Positions 56,063 to 64,000 of a DNA stretch of 64,000 bases are shown here, one piece after another (positions within the stretch are counted from its first letter, which is position 1; every line of letters starts with the position of its first letter). The notes under the pieces are model-generated. The model did no database searches and had not been told where the DNA came from. It saw only the letters and a list, made by a program, of their open reading frames with translations. This DNA comes from CBDBJQ01 sp965206405. Its GTDB lineage: Bacteria; Pseudomonadota; Alphaproteobacteria; UBA8366. The position numbers and the translations under genes are program-made. The DNA is taken from contig CBDBJQ010000006.1 of assembly GCA_965206405.1 (NCBI GenBank), positions 1,302,001 through 1,366,000 on the forward strand. Reading direction: 5' to 3'.

Positions 56063-57178
56063 CTACTCGGCGGCGAGCGCCTTTGGTTTGGCACCGTCCA
56101 CCAGAGGTGCGATCCGCTCCATAATCAGGCGCATGGCCGAGCGCGAGTTCTCCGCCGACATGCCGCCGATATTGGTCCACAGAACAAACTCCGTGATGCC
56201 AAGCTTGTCGCGCATATGGGACAGCCTCTCGGCGCACTCTTCAGGATTACCGGCGATCGCTGCGCCATGCTCGAGGAGTTTCTCGAAAGCGAGGTATCCT
56301 TCTGCCATGGTCTTGCGACCCTCGGCCATCGTCAGTTCGTAGCCCTTGATGAGTCCTTCGGAGCGCCCGAGCTTCAACTGATTCTCGGACACCTTATTGT
56401 AGAACCACTCGACATGGGTTTTGAGGATTTCCCGGGCCTTGTCACCATCCTCATCAACGAAGAACGGAATCAGGAGCATCCGCTCTGATGTCTTGGGATC
56501 CTTTCCATACTTCCTGCACGCCTTTTCATATGAAGCAAGGCTGTCAGCCAGCCGGTCAATCCACTCCTCGCGATAGGTGCGATAGGTGAAGGGCGCCGCC
56601 ATTTGGATGTTGAAGCCTTTTTCAGCTGCGGTCTCGAAGCTCTCGGGCGAGACGCAGGCTTGATAGACCGGCGGATGCGGCTTCTGGAGCGGCTTCGGCA
56701 GCATCTCCACCGGATCCGGGATCTGCCAGAACTCGCCCTCAAAGGAAATTCTGTCCTCGGTCCAGGCCTTGAGGACGATATCGAGACCCTCGGCGTACAT
56801 CTCGCGGCTCTTTTCAATCGGCACACCGAGTCCGGTGAACTCGTGGGGTTGATAGGCGCGCCCGACGCCAAACAGAAGACGTCCGCCGGACAGGATGTCG
56901 ACCAGCGCAAAATCAGAAGCGGTGCGCAACGGGTGGTTGAAGGGGATCACCACTACGGCGCTTCCGATCTTGATGTTCTTGGTTCGCTCCGCCACGGCGG
57001 CGGCGATGACCTGCGTCGAGGTGACAATCCCGTAGTTCGAGAACAGATGCTCGGCGAGCCAGATGGTGTCGAAGCCGAGTTCCTCGGCAAGTTCGAATTG
57101 ACCGAAATCCGTGGCAAAAATATCTGCCGCACGCTCGACCTCGGGCATCTGGCTAAGACTGAAGGTTCCCCATTTCAT
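56063..57178 (-). CDS. LLM class (luciferase-like) flavin-dependent oxidoreductase
   Basis: 371-residue luciferase-like monooxygenase: LGFDTIWLAEHLFSNYGI, IKIGSAVVVIPFNHPLRTA and LSGGRLLFGVGRAYQPHEF are the usual flavin-barrel segments. A different subgroup from the 6.7-kb gene. It lies alone between two pseudogenes in the eno-ftsB gap. Substrate unknown. Reading frame intact. Confidence 0.92.
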   Translation of the reverse strand: MKWGTFSLSQMPEVERAADIFATDFGQFELAEELGFDTIWLAEHLFSNYGIVTSTQVIAAAVAERTKNIKIGSAVVVIPFNHPLRTASDFALVDILSGGRLLFGVGRAYQPHEFTGLGVPIEKSREMYAEGLDIVLKAWTEDRISFEGEFWQIPDPVEMLPKPLQKPHPPVYQACVSPESFETAAEKGFNIQMAAPFTYRTYREEWIDRLADSLASYEKACRKYGKDPKTSERMLLIPFFVDEDGDKAREILKTHVEWFYNKVSENQLKLGRSEGLIKGYELTMAEGRKTMAEGYLAFEKLLEHGAAIAGNPEECAERLSHMRDKLGITEFVLWTNIGGMSAENSRSAMRLIMERIAPLVDGAKPKALAAE

Positions 57179-57300
57179 CGCCCTGTGTCTCCTTGGTATT
57201 TTCCTGGCCGGCTGGCCACTTCACAATCTCGTGGCAGCTCTCGCTGCCAGAAATAAACTATACCTCCACTGCAGATCACCAACGTGTGACCTGCCTGTGA

Positions 57301-57883
57301 CTAGAAGGAGCGCTGCCTGAAGCGGAGGCGCCGGGCCCGCATCTGTTCGCGTACCGCCCCGCCGAGGGTCTTAACCCCCACGACCCTGCAGCACGGTCAG
57401 GTGGAAAAGTGGGGTTTCCGCAGTTGCCAGCGCATCGCCGAGTGCCCTGTGCTGGCAGGAGATATACCCCCCCCCCCCGCCCCAACGCTGGGCAATGCCG
57501 TCGACCGAGTGATTGTGCCGCGTCGCTCGAGCATCCGCGAAAGGAACATGGCATCGAGCACGGAACCATCGAAGTGTGTTTTCGTTTCCGGTTCCTTGAG
57601 ATCGAGGAACCGCGGATCGAAGGTCGCATTGTGTGCGGCCATGACCGCATCGCCGCAAAATCCCCGGAAATCCGGCAGTAGCGCAGTGGCGTCCGGGCCA
57701 CGGAGACCATACTCTCGGTGATCCCGTGAAAAGAGATCGAGGTATGCGGAATCGGACATCCGGGATCGATCGGCTGATCAAAAACCTCTTCCCGCAGGAT
57801 TTCGTTGTGGCGGCAGTTTTCAGTGTCGATCTGATGTCGACCTGATGCCGTCCGGACTGCCTGGACGGCCCAGTCCGTGTCAA
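57301..57883 (-). pseudogene. Decayed DnaQ-like 3'-5' exonuclease gene
   Basis: Read leftward the protein is spread over several frames: REEVFDQPIDPGCPIPHTSI and SFHGITESMV (Exo II-type lead), then LPDFRGFCGDAVMAAHNATF with DPRFLDLKEPE (frame from 57759), then IAQRWG interrupted by a C/G homopolymer, HRALGDALATAETPLFHLTV (Exo III His/Asp), and a last piece VKTLGGAVREQMRARRLRF ending at 57301. At least three frameshifts are needed to join these. Homopolymer runs mark two of them. Confidence 0.8.
57467..57478. repeat. 12-bp poly-C tract
   Basis: Uninterrupted run of twelve C on the plus strand, at the point where the exonuclease pseudogene changes frame. Could be true slippage or a sequencing/assembly error. 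Confidence 0.9.
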
Positions 57884-57908
57884 CCCGCCGCTCAGGTTCT
57901 AACCCGCG

Positions 57909-59201
57909 CTAGCTCCCCGCCGCTTTGCAACGCGTGGTGATTATCGCGCCGGCGTATCGGGCCGATGAACCGAGTTCCTCTTCGATCCTGAGGAGCTGGT
58001 TGTATTTTGCCAACCGGTCCGAGCGCGACAGCGATCCCGCCTTGATCTGACCACATCCGACGGCCACCGCGAGGTCCGCGATGGTTGAATCCTCGGTCTC
58101 TCCGGAGCGGTGCGACATCATTGCTGCATAGCCGCTGCGATGCGCAAGGTCGACGGCGGCCAGGGTTTCGGTAAGCGTCCCGATCTGATTGACCTTGATC
58201 AGGATTGCATTCGCAGCGCCATCCCTGATGCCGCGCTGCAAGCGTTCGGTGTTGGTGACGAACAGATCGTCGCCGACCAGCTGTACACTGTCACCGATCT
58301 GCGCCGTCAGCACCTGCCAGCCTTCCCAATCATCCTCGGCGAGACCGTCCTCAATCGACGCAATCGGATAATCGACGGCCAGTTCCCCGAGATACGCAAC
58401 CATGCCTGCAGCATCCAGGCTCCTGCCCTCTCCGGCGAGGTTGTAGTTCCCGTCGGCAAAAAATTCCGTGGCCGCACAGTCGAGAGCGATCACCATCTCC
58501 TGTCCGGGCTTGAAGCCCGCTGTCTCTATCGCCTTCACGATCAGATCAAGCGCTTCGCGGGCCGATTCCAGATCCGGCGCAAAACCACCCTCGTCGCCGA
58601 CATTCGTGCTTCGACCCGAACGTGCCAGGGTATCCTTGAGGGCATGGAAGGTCTCAGCGCCGGCGCGCAATCCCTCGGCGAACGACTCCATGCCGACAGG
58701 CGCGATCATGAATTCCTGAAAATCGACGCTGTTGGCGGCGTGAACGCCGCCATTAAGAATGTTCATCATCGGCACCGGCAGGAGATTGGCCGCAACCCCG
58801 CCGACATAGCGATAAAGCGGCTGGTCACGCGCTGCCGCTGCGGCCCGGGCCACCGCCAACGAAACCGCCAGGATGGCGTTGGCGCCAAGGCGTGATTTGT
58901 GATCTGTGCCATCGAGAGCGCAAAGCATGGTGTCTATTTTTGTCTGTTCCTCGGCATCAAGGCCCGAGATCAATTCGAAAATTTCCGTTTGAGCCGCCGC
59001 GACAGCTCTGCGGACTCCCCGGCCGCCAAACCTGTCATCCCCGTCGCGGAGTTCGGCTGCTTCATGCGCACCCGTCGAAGCGCCTGACGGAACCGCCGCG
59101 CGCCCAAAAGAGCCGTCCTCGAGCACGATGTCGACCTCGACGGTCGGATGGCCGCGGCTGTCGATGATCTCCCTGGCCTTCAGATCGATAACCGCCGTCA
59201 T
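57909..59201 (-). CDS. eno: Enolase
   Basis: 430 residues from the ATG at 59201, which overlaps the kdsA stop (ATGA) and follows AAGGGAGC. Conserved AREIIDSRGHPTVEVDI, SGASTGAHEAAELRDGD, IEDGLAEDDWEGW and MSHRSGETEDSTIADLAV. Converts 2-phosphoglycerate to phosphoenolpyruvate. The longer upstream frame lies in kdsA and is not used. Confidence 0.97.
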   Translation of the reverse strand: MTAVIDLKAREIIDSRGHPTVEVDIVLEDGSFGRAAVPSGASTGAHEAAELRDGDDRFGGRGVRRAVAAAQTEIFELISGLDAEEQTKIDTMLCALDGTDHKSRLGANAILAVSLAVARAAAAARDQPLYRYVGGVAANLLPVPMMNILNGGVHAANSVDFQEFMIAPVGMESFAEGLRAGAETFHALKDTLARSGRSTNVGDEGGFAPDLESAREALDLIVKAIETAGFKPGQEMVIALDCAATEFFADGNYNLAGEGRSLDAAGMVAYLGELAVDYPIASIEDGLAEDDWEGWQVLTAQIGDSVQLVGDDLFVTNTERLQRGIRDGAANAILIKVNQIGTLTETLAAVDLAHRSGYAAMMSHRSGETEDSTIADLAVAVGCGQIKAGSLSRSDRLAKYNQLLRIEEELGSSARYAGAIITTRCKAAGS

Positions 59202-60136
59202 TTCTGCGTTGCTCCCTTGTAGTTCGTTGCCAAACCTGCCGCGTCCCCATCGGGGAACGGGTGCGGCAAGGGTGTGCTCTTGGCGTGGCGATCCAATTCG
59301 CACAGATCCTTGAGCAGAGTCTCCAGCGCATCGAGAGGCCACATGTTGGGGCCGTCCGAAGGTGCGCTGTCGGGATCCTGGTGGGTTTCAACAAAGACAG
59401 CGGCAACACCAACCGCAACCGCAGCGCGCGCCAGCACCGGCACGAATTCCCGCTGTCCGCCGGAAACGCCGCCCTGGCCGCCCGGCTGCTGAACCGAATG
59501 AGTGGCATCGAACACAACCGGACATCCCGAGCGCGCCAGCACCGGCAAGGCTCGCATGTCACTGATCAGCGTGTTGTACCCGAAACTCGCACCCCGTTCA
59601 CAAAGCATAACGCGGTCGTTGCCGGTAGCGAGGATCTTGGCGGCAACGTTGGCCATGTCCCAGGGCGCCAAGAACTGCCCCTTCTTCACGTTGATTGCGC
59701 ATCCGGTTTCTCCGGCGGCGACGAGCAGGTCGGTCTGGCGGGAAAGAAAAGCCGGAATTTGCAGGATGTCGACGGACTCGGCGACGCGTGCGCACTGTTC
59801 GGGTGCGTGAACGTCGGTCAGCACCGGGCAGTTATGGGTCTCCCGGATTTCGGCAAAAATCGGCAGCGCCTTCTCCTCGCCAATTCCGCGCGGGCTTTCC
59901 AGCGAGGTCCGGTTCGCCTTGTCGAAAGACGTCTTGTAGGCAAAACCGATACCGAGACGATTGGTGATCTCGCTGATCGCATGGCTAGTTTCGAGCGCGT
60001 GCTGCCGGCTCTCCAGGGCGCAGGGCCCGGCGAATAGGACCAGCGGGCAATCATTGCCAATCACCAGATCGCCGACAGTGACATGGCGGGGTGGAGTCTC
60101 CCCCTCCCCTTCAGTTCTCTCGGCCTGCCTGGACAA
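59198..60136 (-). CDS. kdsA: 3-deoxy-8-phosphooctulonate synthase (KDO8P synthase)
   Basis: 312 residues from a TTG at 60136, chosen because a perfect TAGGAGATCTCA precedes it and its distance to the pyrG stop is short. Motifs: LVLFAGPCALESRQHALE, FAYKTSFDKANRTS, DVHAPEQCARVAESVDILQI and VMLCERGASFGYNTL. Condenses arabinose-5-phosphate with phosphoenolpyruvate for LPS Kdo. About 25 residues longer at the N-terminus than the E. coli enzyme. Confidence 0.96.
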   Translation of the reverse strand: MSRQAERTEGEGETPPRHVTVGDLVIGNDCPLVLFAGPCALESRQHALETSHAISEITNRLGIGFAYKTSFDKANRTSLESPRGIGEEKALPIFAEIRETHNCPVLTDVHAPEQCARVAESVDILQIPAFLSRQTDLLVAAGETGCAINVKKGQFLAPWDMANVAAKILATGNDRVMLCERGASFGYNTLISDMRALPVLARSGCPVVFDATHSVQQPGGQGGVSGGQREFVPVLARAAVAVGVAAVFVETHQDPDSAPSDGPNMWPLDALETLLKDLCELDRHAKSTPLPHPFPDGDAAGLATNYKGATQK

Positions 60137-60146
60137 ATGAGATCTC

Positions 60147-61784
60147 CTAGACAAGGCGTGACTGCTCGAGCGTGGCCTGGATGAAGCCGGCAAAGAGTGG
60201 ATGCGGTGCGAAAGGTTTGGACTTCAGTTCCGGATGGAACTGAACGCCGATGAACCACGGATGATCCGGGAATTCAATGATTTCGGGAAGACGTCCGTCC
60301 GGCGACATACCGGAGAATTTTATCCCACTTGCCTCAAGTTTTTCCTTGTAGTCGAGATTGACCTCGTAGCGATGGCGGTGGCGCTCCTCAATCTTCTCCG
60401 CCCCGCCATATATCCCTGCAATCTGGCTGCCTTGTTCAAGCAAGCAGGGATAGCTTCCAAGCCGCATAGTGCCGCCGAGATTCGATTTTTCGTCACGGCG
60501 GGTCAGCTCCTCGCCCTGGAGCCACTCTGTCAGCAGGCCGACCACAGGCTCTGAGCAGGGTCCGAATTCCGTCGTTCCAGCTTCGGTGACGCTGGCAAGG
60601 CTGCGCGCTGCCTCGATGACCGCCATCTGCATGCCGAAGCAGATACCGAAATAGGGAATCTTCCGGGTGCGGGCATAACTCACGGCCCGGATCTTGCCTT
60701 CGGCGCCGCGCTCGCCAAAACCACCAGGGATGAGAATTCCATGGCAACCCTCGATATCGTGCACATACTCCTCGTTCTCGAAGCGCTCGGAATCTACCCA
60801 GCGCACCGCCACCTTCACCTTGTTCGCGATGCCGCCGTGGGTCAGCGCCTCGAACAATGATTTATACGCGTCGATCAGGGTCGTGTACTTGCCGATCACC
60901 GCTATATCGACCTTGTCCTCGGGTTTCTCGATGATTTCGGCGATGCTGTTCCAGAGCGAGAGGTCGACCGCGTGTCCGTTCTCCTCGAGGAGCCCGAAAT
61001 GCTTCAGTACCTCAACATCGAAACCTTCGGCGTGATAGGAGACGGGAACCTGGTAGATCGAGGCGACATCGAGGGCCGGCACCACCCTTTCTTCGCGAAC
61101 GTTGCAGAACAGCGCCAGCTTCTTGCGCTCGTTCTCCATGATCGGATGCTCGCTGCGGCAAAGCAGGAGGTCGGGCTGTATGCCGACGCTGAGCAGTTCC
61201 TTCACCGAGTGCTGGGTCGGTTTGGTCTTGATCTCTCCTGCCGCCTGCAGATACGGAACCAGGGTGACATGAATGAACATGCTCTTCTCGCGACCGACCT
61301 CGTTGCCGAGCTGTCGGATCGCCTCGAAGAAGGGCAGCCCCTCGATATCGCCAACGGTCCCGCCGATCTCGCAAATGATGAAATCCTCATCCGCCACTTC
61401 GGCGGTGATGAACGCCTTGATAGCGTCGGTTACATGCGGGATGACCTGAACCGTACCGCCGAGATAGTCGCCCCGGCGCTCGCGTGCGAGGACATCAGAA
61501 TAGACCTTTCCCGCTGTCACGTTATCGCTGCGGCGGGCGGAGACCCCGGTGAACCGTTCGTAATGGCCAAGGTCGAGATCAGTCTCCGCACCGTCGTCGG
61601 TTACGAAAACCTCGCCATGCTGGTACGGGCTCATGGTACCCGGGTCGATGTTCAGATAGGGATCGAGTTTGCGTAGCCTGACCGTGAAACCCCGTGCCTG
61701 CAGGAGCGCCCCGAGAGCGGCCGTGGACAGGCCTTTGCCGAGTGAGGAAGAGACACCGCCGGTGATGAAAACATAGCGGGTCAC
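60147..61784 (-). CDS. pyrG: CTP synthase
   Basis: 545 residues from the GTG at 61784, preceded by GGACAGGGCGCT. Synthetase domain begins TRYVFITGGVSSSLGKGLST; glutamine amidotransferase domain contains the nucleophile Cys in YFGICFGMQMAVIE and the His/Glu of VQFHPELKS. Makes CTP from UTP, ATP and glutamine. The long open frame upstream of the GTG is noncoding. The stop codon is part of the kdsA ribosome-binding site (TAGGAGA). Confidence 0.97.
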   Translation of the reverse strand: MTRYVFITGGVSSSLGKGLSTAALGALLQARGFTVRLRKLDPYLNIDPGTMSPYQHGEVFVTDDGAETDLDLGHYERFTGVSARRSDNVTAGKVYSDVLARERRGDYLGGTVQVIPHVTDAIKAFITAEVADEDFIICEIGGTVGDIEGLPFFEAIRQLGNEVGREKSMFIHVTLVPYLQAAGEIKTKPTQHSVKELLSVGIQPDLLLCRSEHPIMENERKKLALFCNVREERVVPALDVASIYQVPVSYHAEGFDVEVLKHFGLLEENGHAVDLSLWNSIAEIIEKPEDKVDIAVIGKYTTLIDAYKSLFEALTHGGIANKVKVAVRWVDSERFENEEYVHDIEGCHGILIPGGFGERGAEGKIRAVSYARTRKIPYFGICFGMQMAVIEAARSLASVTEAGTTEFGPCSEPVVGLLTEWLQGEELTRRDEKSNLGGTMRLGSYPCLLEQGSQIAGIYGGAEKIEERHRHRYEVNLDYKEKLEASGIKFSGMSPDGRLPEIIEFPDHPWFIGVQFHPELKSKPFAPHPLFAGFIQATLEQSRLV

Positions 61785-61944
61785 AGCGCCCTGTCCGCTG
61801 TTTCTGCCGCACCCGATATCTCTACCGCGCCTGGCGTTTCTTTTGTGCCCGGTGCATCGGGTCGGGGTCGGTCGTCGTGGCGTTCTTCTTGAAGCGCGAA
61901 ATCCTGGGGAATAGAGACTGCTTTCGGCACTATTTTGTTCAGTA

Positions 61945-62271
61945 CTATTTTGAAAGCGGTACCCGGGAGGCGTCGCTGTCAGCCGGTTGGGCAGGCGCCG
62001 CAACCGGTGTCGGATTGCTGTCGAGGATCGATTCCTGGTTGCCGCTCCGGCTCGCAAGAATCGCGAGCGCCAGGCTGGTCAACACGAAGGCCACGGCCAG
62101 CACCGCCGTGGCCCGGGTCAGGAGATTGGCTGTGCCGCGGACGCTCATCAATCCGCCGGCCGTGCCGGAACCCCCGATACCGAGACCGCCGCCCTCGCTG
62201 CGCTGAAGCAGAATGACACCAACCAGTGCCAAGGCGAGCAGCAGGTGCACAACCAGAATGATCGTCGTCAT
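61945..62271 (-). CDS. secG: Preprotein translocase subunit SecG
   Basis: 108 residues from the ATG at 62271: TTIILVVHLLLALALVGVIL is the first membrane helix, then LLQRSEGGGLGIGGSG and the second helix about 55-78. The C-terminal tail is Pro/Ala rich. Part of SecYEG. Between tpiA and pyrG as in most alphaproteobacteria. Confidence 0.94.
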   Translation of the reverse strand: MTTIILVVHLLLALALVGVILLQRSEGGGLGIGGSGTAGGLMSVRGTANLLTRATAVLAVAFVLTSLALAILASRSGNQESILDSNPTPVAAPAQPADSDASRVPLSK

Positions 62272-62471
62272 GAGAGCAATCCGCCGGAGAAAATCCACGC
62301 AACAGGCCGACGCGGCCAACCCACGTGGTCAGAATCCGCAACGCCGTATCTATACCCGTTCAGGGCGCTTCTGGCCAGAGTTAGTCTTGCCTCCTTGGCC
62401 GGTCTTTGTCCGTTTTTATCTGCCTGTTCCCGTCAGGCCGGCGCCGTCAGGACGGGCCTTGGGCCGCCGGG

Positions 62472-63233
62472 TCAGGCTGGCGCCAGACAGCTTTGGCCGA
62501 TGGCAACGAAACCCGCAGCGTCCAGACTGGCCCCGCCGATCAGCGCCCCGTCGACATCCTCGCAGGTCATAACGGCTGCTGCATTGTCAGGTTTGACCGA
62601 TCCGCCATAAAGAAGCCGGACCGCGTCCGCTGCATCGCCGAATTTCATCATCAGAAGCTCCCGGATGTGGCTGTGCATCTCCTCGACCTCCTCCGGGCCC
62701 GCAGCCTGTCCGGTGCCGATCGCCCAGACCGGTTCATAGGCGATGACCGTATTCTCCGGGTTCGCAGAATCCGGCATGCTGCCCTCGAGGCTTGCGCTCA
62801 CTATGGCCAGTGCCATCCCCTCATCGCGCTGCGCGGCGATCTCGCCAACACAGATGATCGCGGTGAGCCCCGCCGCATGAACGGCCGCCGCCTTGGCGTT
62901 CACGACCTCATCACTTTCTCCGTGCCCCGCCCGCCGCTCGGAATGCCCGACAATCACATAGCGGCAGCCGAGATCGGCCAGCATCGCCACCGATATATCG
63001 CCCGTGAAGGCGCCCGAAGCCTCGCCATGGCAGTCCTGAGCGCCGAGGGCGACGGCGCTATCGTCAAGTTCCCCGCCTATCGCATCGAGGAGGGTAAAGG
63101 GCGGGCAGAGGAGGATTTCACAGGACAGATCCCCGCACGCTGCGACAATGGCCCGGGCGAGTTGCCGCCCGTCCTCTGCGAGGCCGTTCATCTTCCAGTT
63201 TCCCGCAAGCAGCGGGCGCCGTACCGCAGTCAT
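62472..63233 (-). CDS. tpiA: Triosephosphate isomerase
   Basis: 253 residues: N-terminal LLAGNWKMNG (catalytic Lys and Asn), YVIVGHSERRAGHGESDE (catalytic His) and IAYEPVWAIGTGQAAGPEEV (catalytic Glu), LYGGSVKPDNA phosphate loop. Interconverts dihydroxyacetone phosphate and glyceraldehyde-3-phosphate. Confidence 0.97.
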   Translation of the reverse strand: MTAVRRPLLAGNWKMNGLAEDGRQLARAIVAACGDLSCEILLCPPFTLLDAIGGELDDSAVALGAQDCHGEASGAFTGDISVAMLADLGCRYVIVGHSERRAGHGESDEVVNAKAAAVHAAGLTAIICVGEIAAQRDEGMALAIVSASLEGSMPDSANPENTVIAYEPVWAIGTGQAAGPEEVEEMHSHIRELLMMKFGDAADAVRLLYGGSVKPDNAAAVMTCEDVDGALIGGASLDAAGFVAIGQSCLAPA

Positions 63234-63317
63234 TGTCGAATTCCCCCTGCTGTCACCCTGTGCCGCCCTGATTACGGGACGGCGTACGGGATGGCGGCAT
63301 CATAGCGAAGCCGGCAA

Positions 63318-63361
63318 GCAATCCAACCGCAGCCAATCCAACTGCGGCCAACCCAACCGGG
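63318..63361. repeat. Three imperfect 14-15 bp tandem repeats upstream of tpiA and ppiD
   Basis: Units built on GCCAATCCAACCGCG occur three times head to tail in the 275-bp divergent region between tpiA and the PpiD-type gene. Confidence 0.8.
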
Positions 63362-63508
63362 GCCATTGGGTTATTCTTCAGATGTTCACGGCCATTGGTA
63401 ATCGTTTGCGGGTGACTGCCTTGGATACTATCATCCCACGCCCTGCCGCCCCTCACCCCGTCATGCCCACCTCGCTGTCCGAATCTGGCGTGCGAGAAAA
63501 GAATTCCG

Positions 63509-64000
63509 ATGCTTCAAGCGCTCAGAAAATCTGTCGCCTCGATCTTCATCAAGATCCTGTTCGGTCTGCTGGTCGTCAGTTTTGCCATATGGGGCGTCGG
63601 GGATTTCGTGACCGGCGGGTTTTTCGACGATCCGGCGGTCAAGGTCGGCGAAGTCGAGGTTAGCGCCACCGAGCTGGATGTTCGTTACCGCAACCGGCTC
63701 AACAATCTGCGCCGGCGATTCAACATCAACGAGGAACAGGCACGCCAGTTCGGCATCCCTGAACAGGTGCTCCAGGCGCAGATCGCCAGGGCAGCTTTCC
63801 GGGCCGAGGCCCTTGCGCTCGGTCTCACGGCCAGTTCCGCCACTATCGCCAGCAACATCCGCTCCGATCCCGCCTTCGCCAGCACACTTGGCGTTTTCGA
63901 CCGCGCCCAGTTCGAGCAAACCCTGGCCGCAAATGGCCTGAACGAAGAGGCTTACACGACGCGGTTGCGCTACGACATCTCCCGCAATCAGTTGCTCGAT
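63509..64000 (+). CDS. ppiD: SurA/PpiD-type peptidyl-prolyl isomerase, 3' end outside window
   Basis: First 164 residues of a membrane-anchored periplasmic folding factor. ATG at 63509; a cytoplasmic lead LQALRKSVASIFIKILFGLL runs into one membrane helix, then a SurA_N-type chaperone region (VKVGEVEVSATELDVRYRNR, LNNLRRRFNINEEQARQFGI). The frame is open to the window edge, so the parvulin domain is not visible. Divergent from tpiA, its usual neighbour in this class. Confidence 0.92.
   Translation, partial: MLQALRKSVASIFIKILFGLLVVSFAIWGVGDFVTGGFFDDPAVKVGEVEVSATELDVRYRNRLNNLRRRFNINEEQARQFGIPEQVLQAQIARAAFRAEALALGLTASSATIASNIRSDPAFASTLGVFDRAQFEQTLAANGLNEEAYTTRLRYDISRNQLLD

Noticed and set aside
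63253..63456. 67-codon minus-strand frame with GLAAVGLAAVGLLAG
   Set aside because: The hydrophobic repeat is just the translated tandem repeat at 63318-63361; no good start site or recognised family.

Overview
This window comes from a GC-rich alphaproteobacterium, most likely a free-living Rhodospirillales-type organism. The evidence is gene order and protein architecture: ntrB-ntrC-ntrY-ntrX-trkA-dat-hfq in one run, a fused ispDF next to pgpA and cinA, a pyruvate dehydrogenase E1-beta with its own lipoyl domain, a CoQ10-binding START protein beside lipA, and eno-kdsA-pyrG-secG-tpiA-ppiD. No species is named, because that would need a database search.

Layout. 1-7.6 kb: acyl-CoA and keto-acid metabolism (acyl-CoA synthetase cut by the window edge, SDR, acyl-CoA dehydrogenase, a ThDP enzyme, a crotonase, a luciferase-like oxidoreductase). 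7.8-11.7 kb: a small accessory patch with a large MscS-type channel gene between remnants of IS256-type transposases, a truncated IS3 orfA and a tRNA-Ser(UGA) with its own terminator. 11.9-15.8 kb: an oligopeptide/nickel-type ABC transporter operon with no substrate-binding protein. 16.3-21.9 kb: a complete branched-chain amino acid type (Liv) operon. 22-29.9 kb: cell-wall genes (lytic transglycosylase, RlpA, D,D-carboxypeptidase), then tmk-holB-metG-tatD. 30-32.3 kb: a complete IS1634-type insertion sequence flanked by 224-bp perfect direct repeats. 32.4-35.5 kb: a split ThDP decarboxylase pair, mazG and a hydroxyacid dehydrogenase. 35.7-45 kb: hfq, a D-amino-acid-type transaminase, trkA and both nitrogen two-component systems. 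45.3-54.4 kb: ispDF, pgpA, cinA, then convergently the CoQ10-binding protein, lipA, lpd and the pyruvate dehydrogenase genes. 54.7-64 kb: ftsB, a decaying segment with two pseudogenes around a luciferase-like oxidoreductase, then eno, kdsA, pyrG, secG, tpiA and the start of a PpiD-type chaperone.

How it fits together. Most of the window is housekeeping: isoprenoid, phospholipid, LPS (Kdo), CTP, lipoate and pyruvate-to-acetyl-CoA synthesis, peptidoglycan remodelling, potassium uptake and nitrogen control. The accessory signals sit in three places: the MscS/IS/tRNA patch, the IS1634 insertion behind tatD, and the eno-ftsB gap where a CBS-DUF294 gene and a DnaQ-like exonuclease gene have both decayed. 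Short tandem duplications, many with periods not divisible by three, recur at gene junctions. I see no CRISPR array, prophage, toxin-antitoxin pair or clear new defence system. The most unusual items are the 224-bp duplication around the IS, the degenerate Walker B and missing GAFTGA in NtrX, the histone-H1-like tail of PdhA, and the 8 x 13-bp repeat that supplies the tmk ribosome-binding region.
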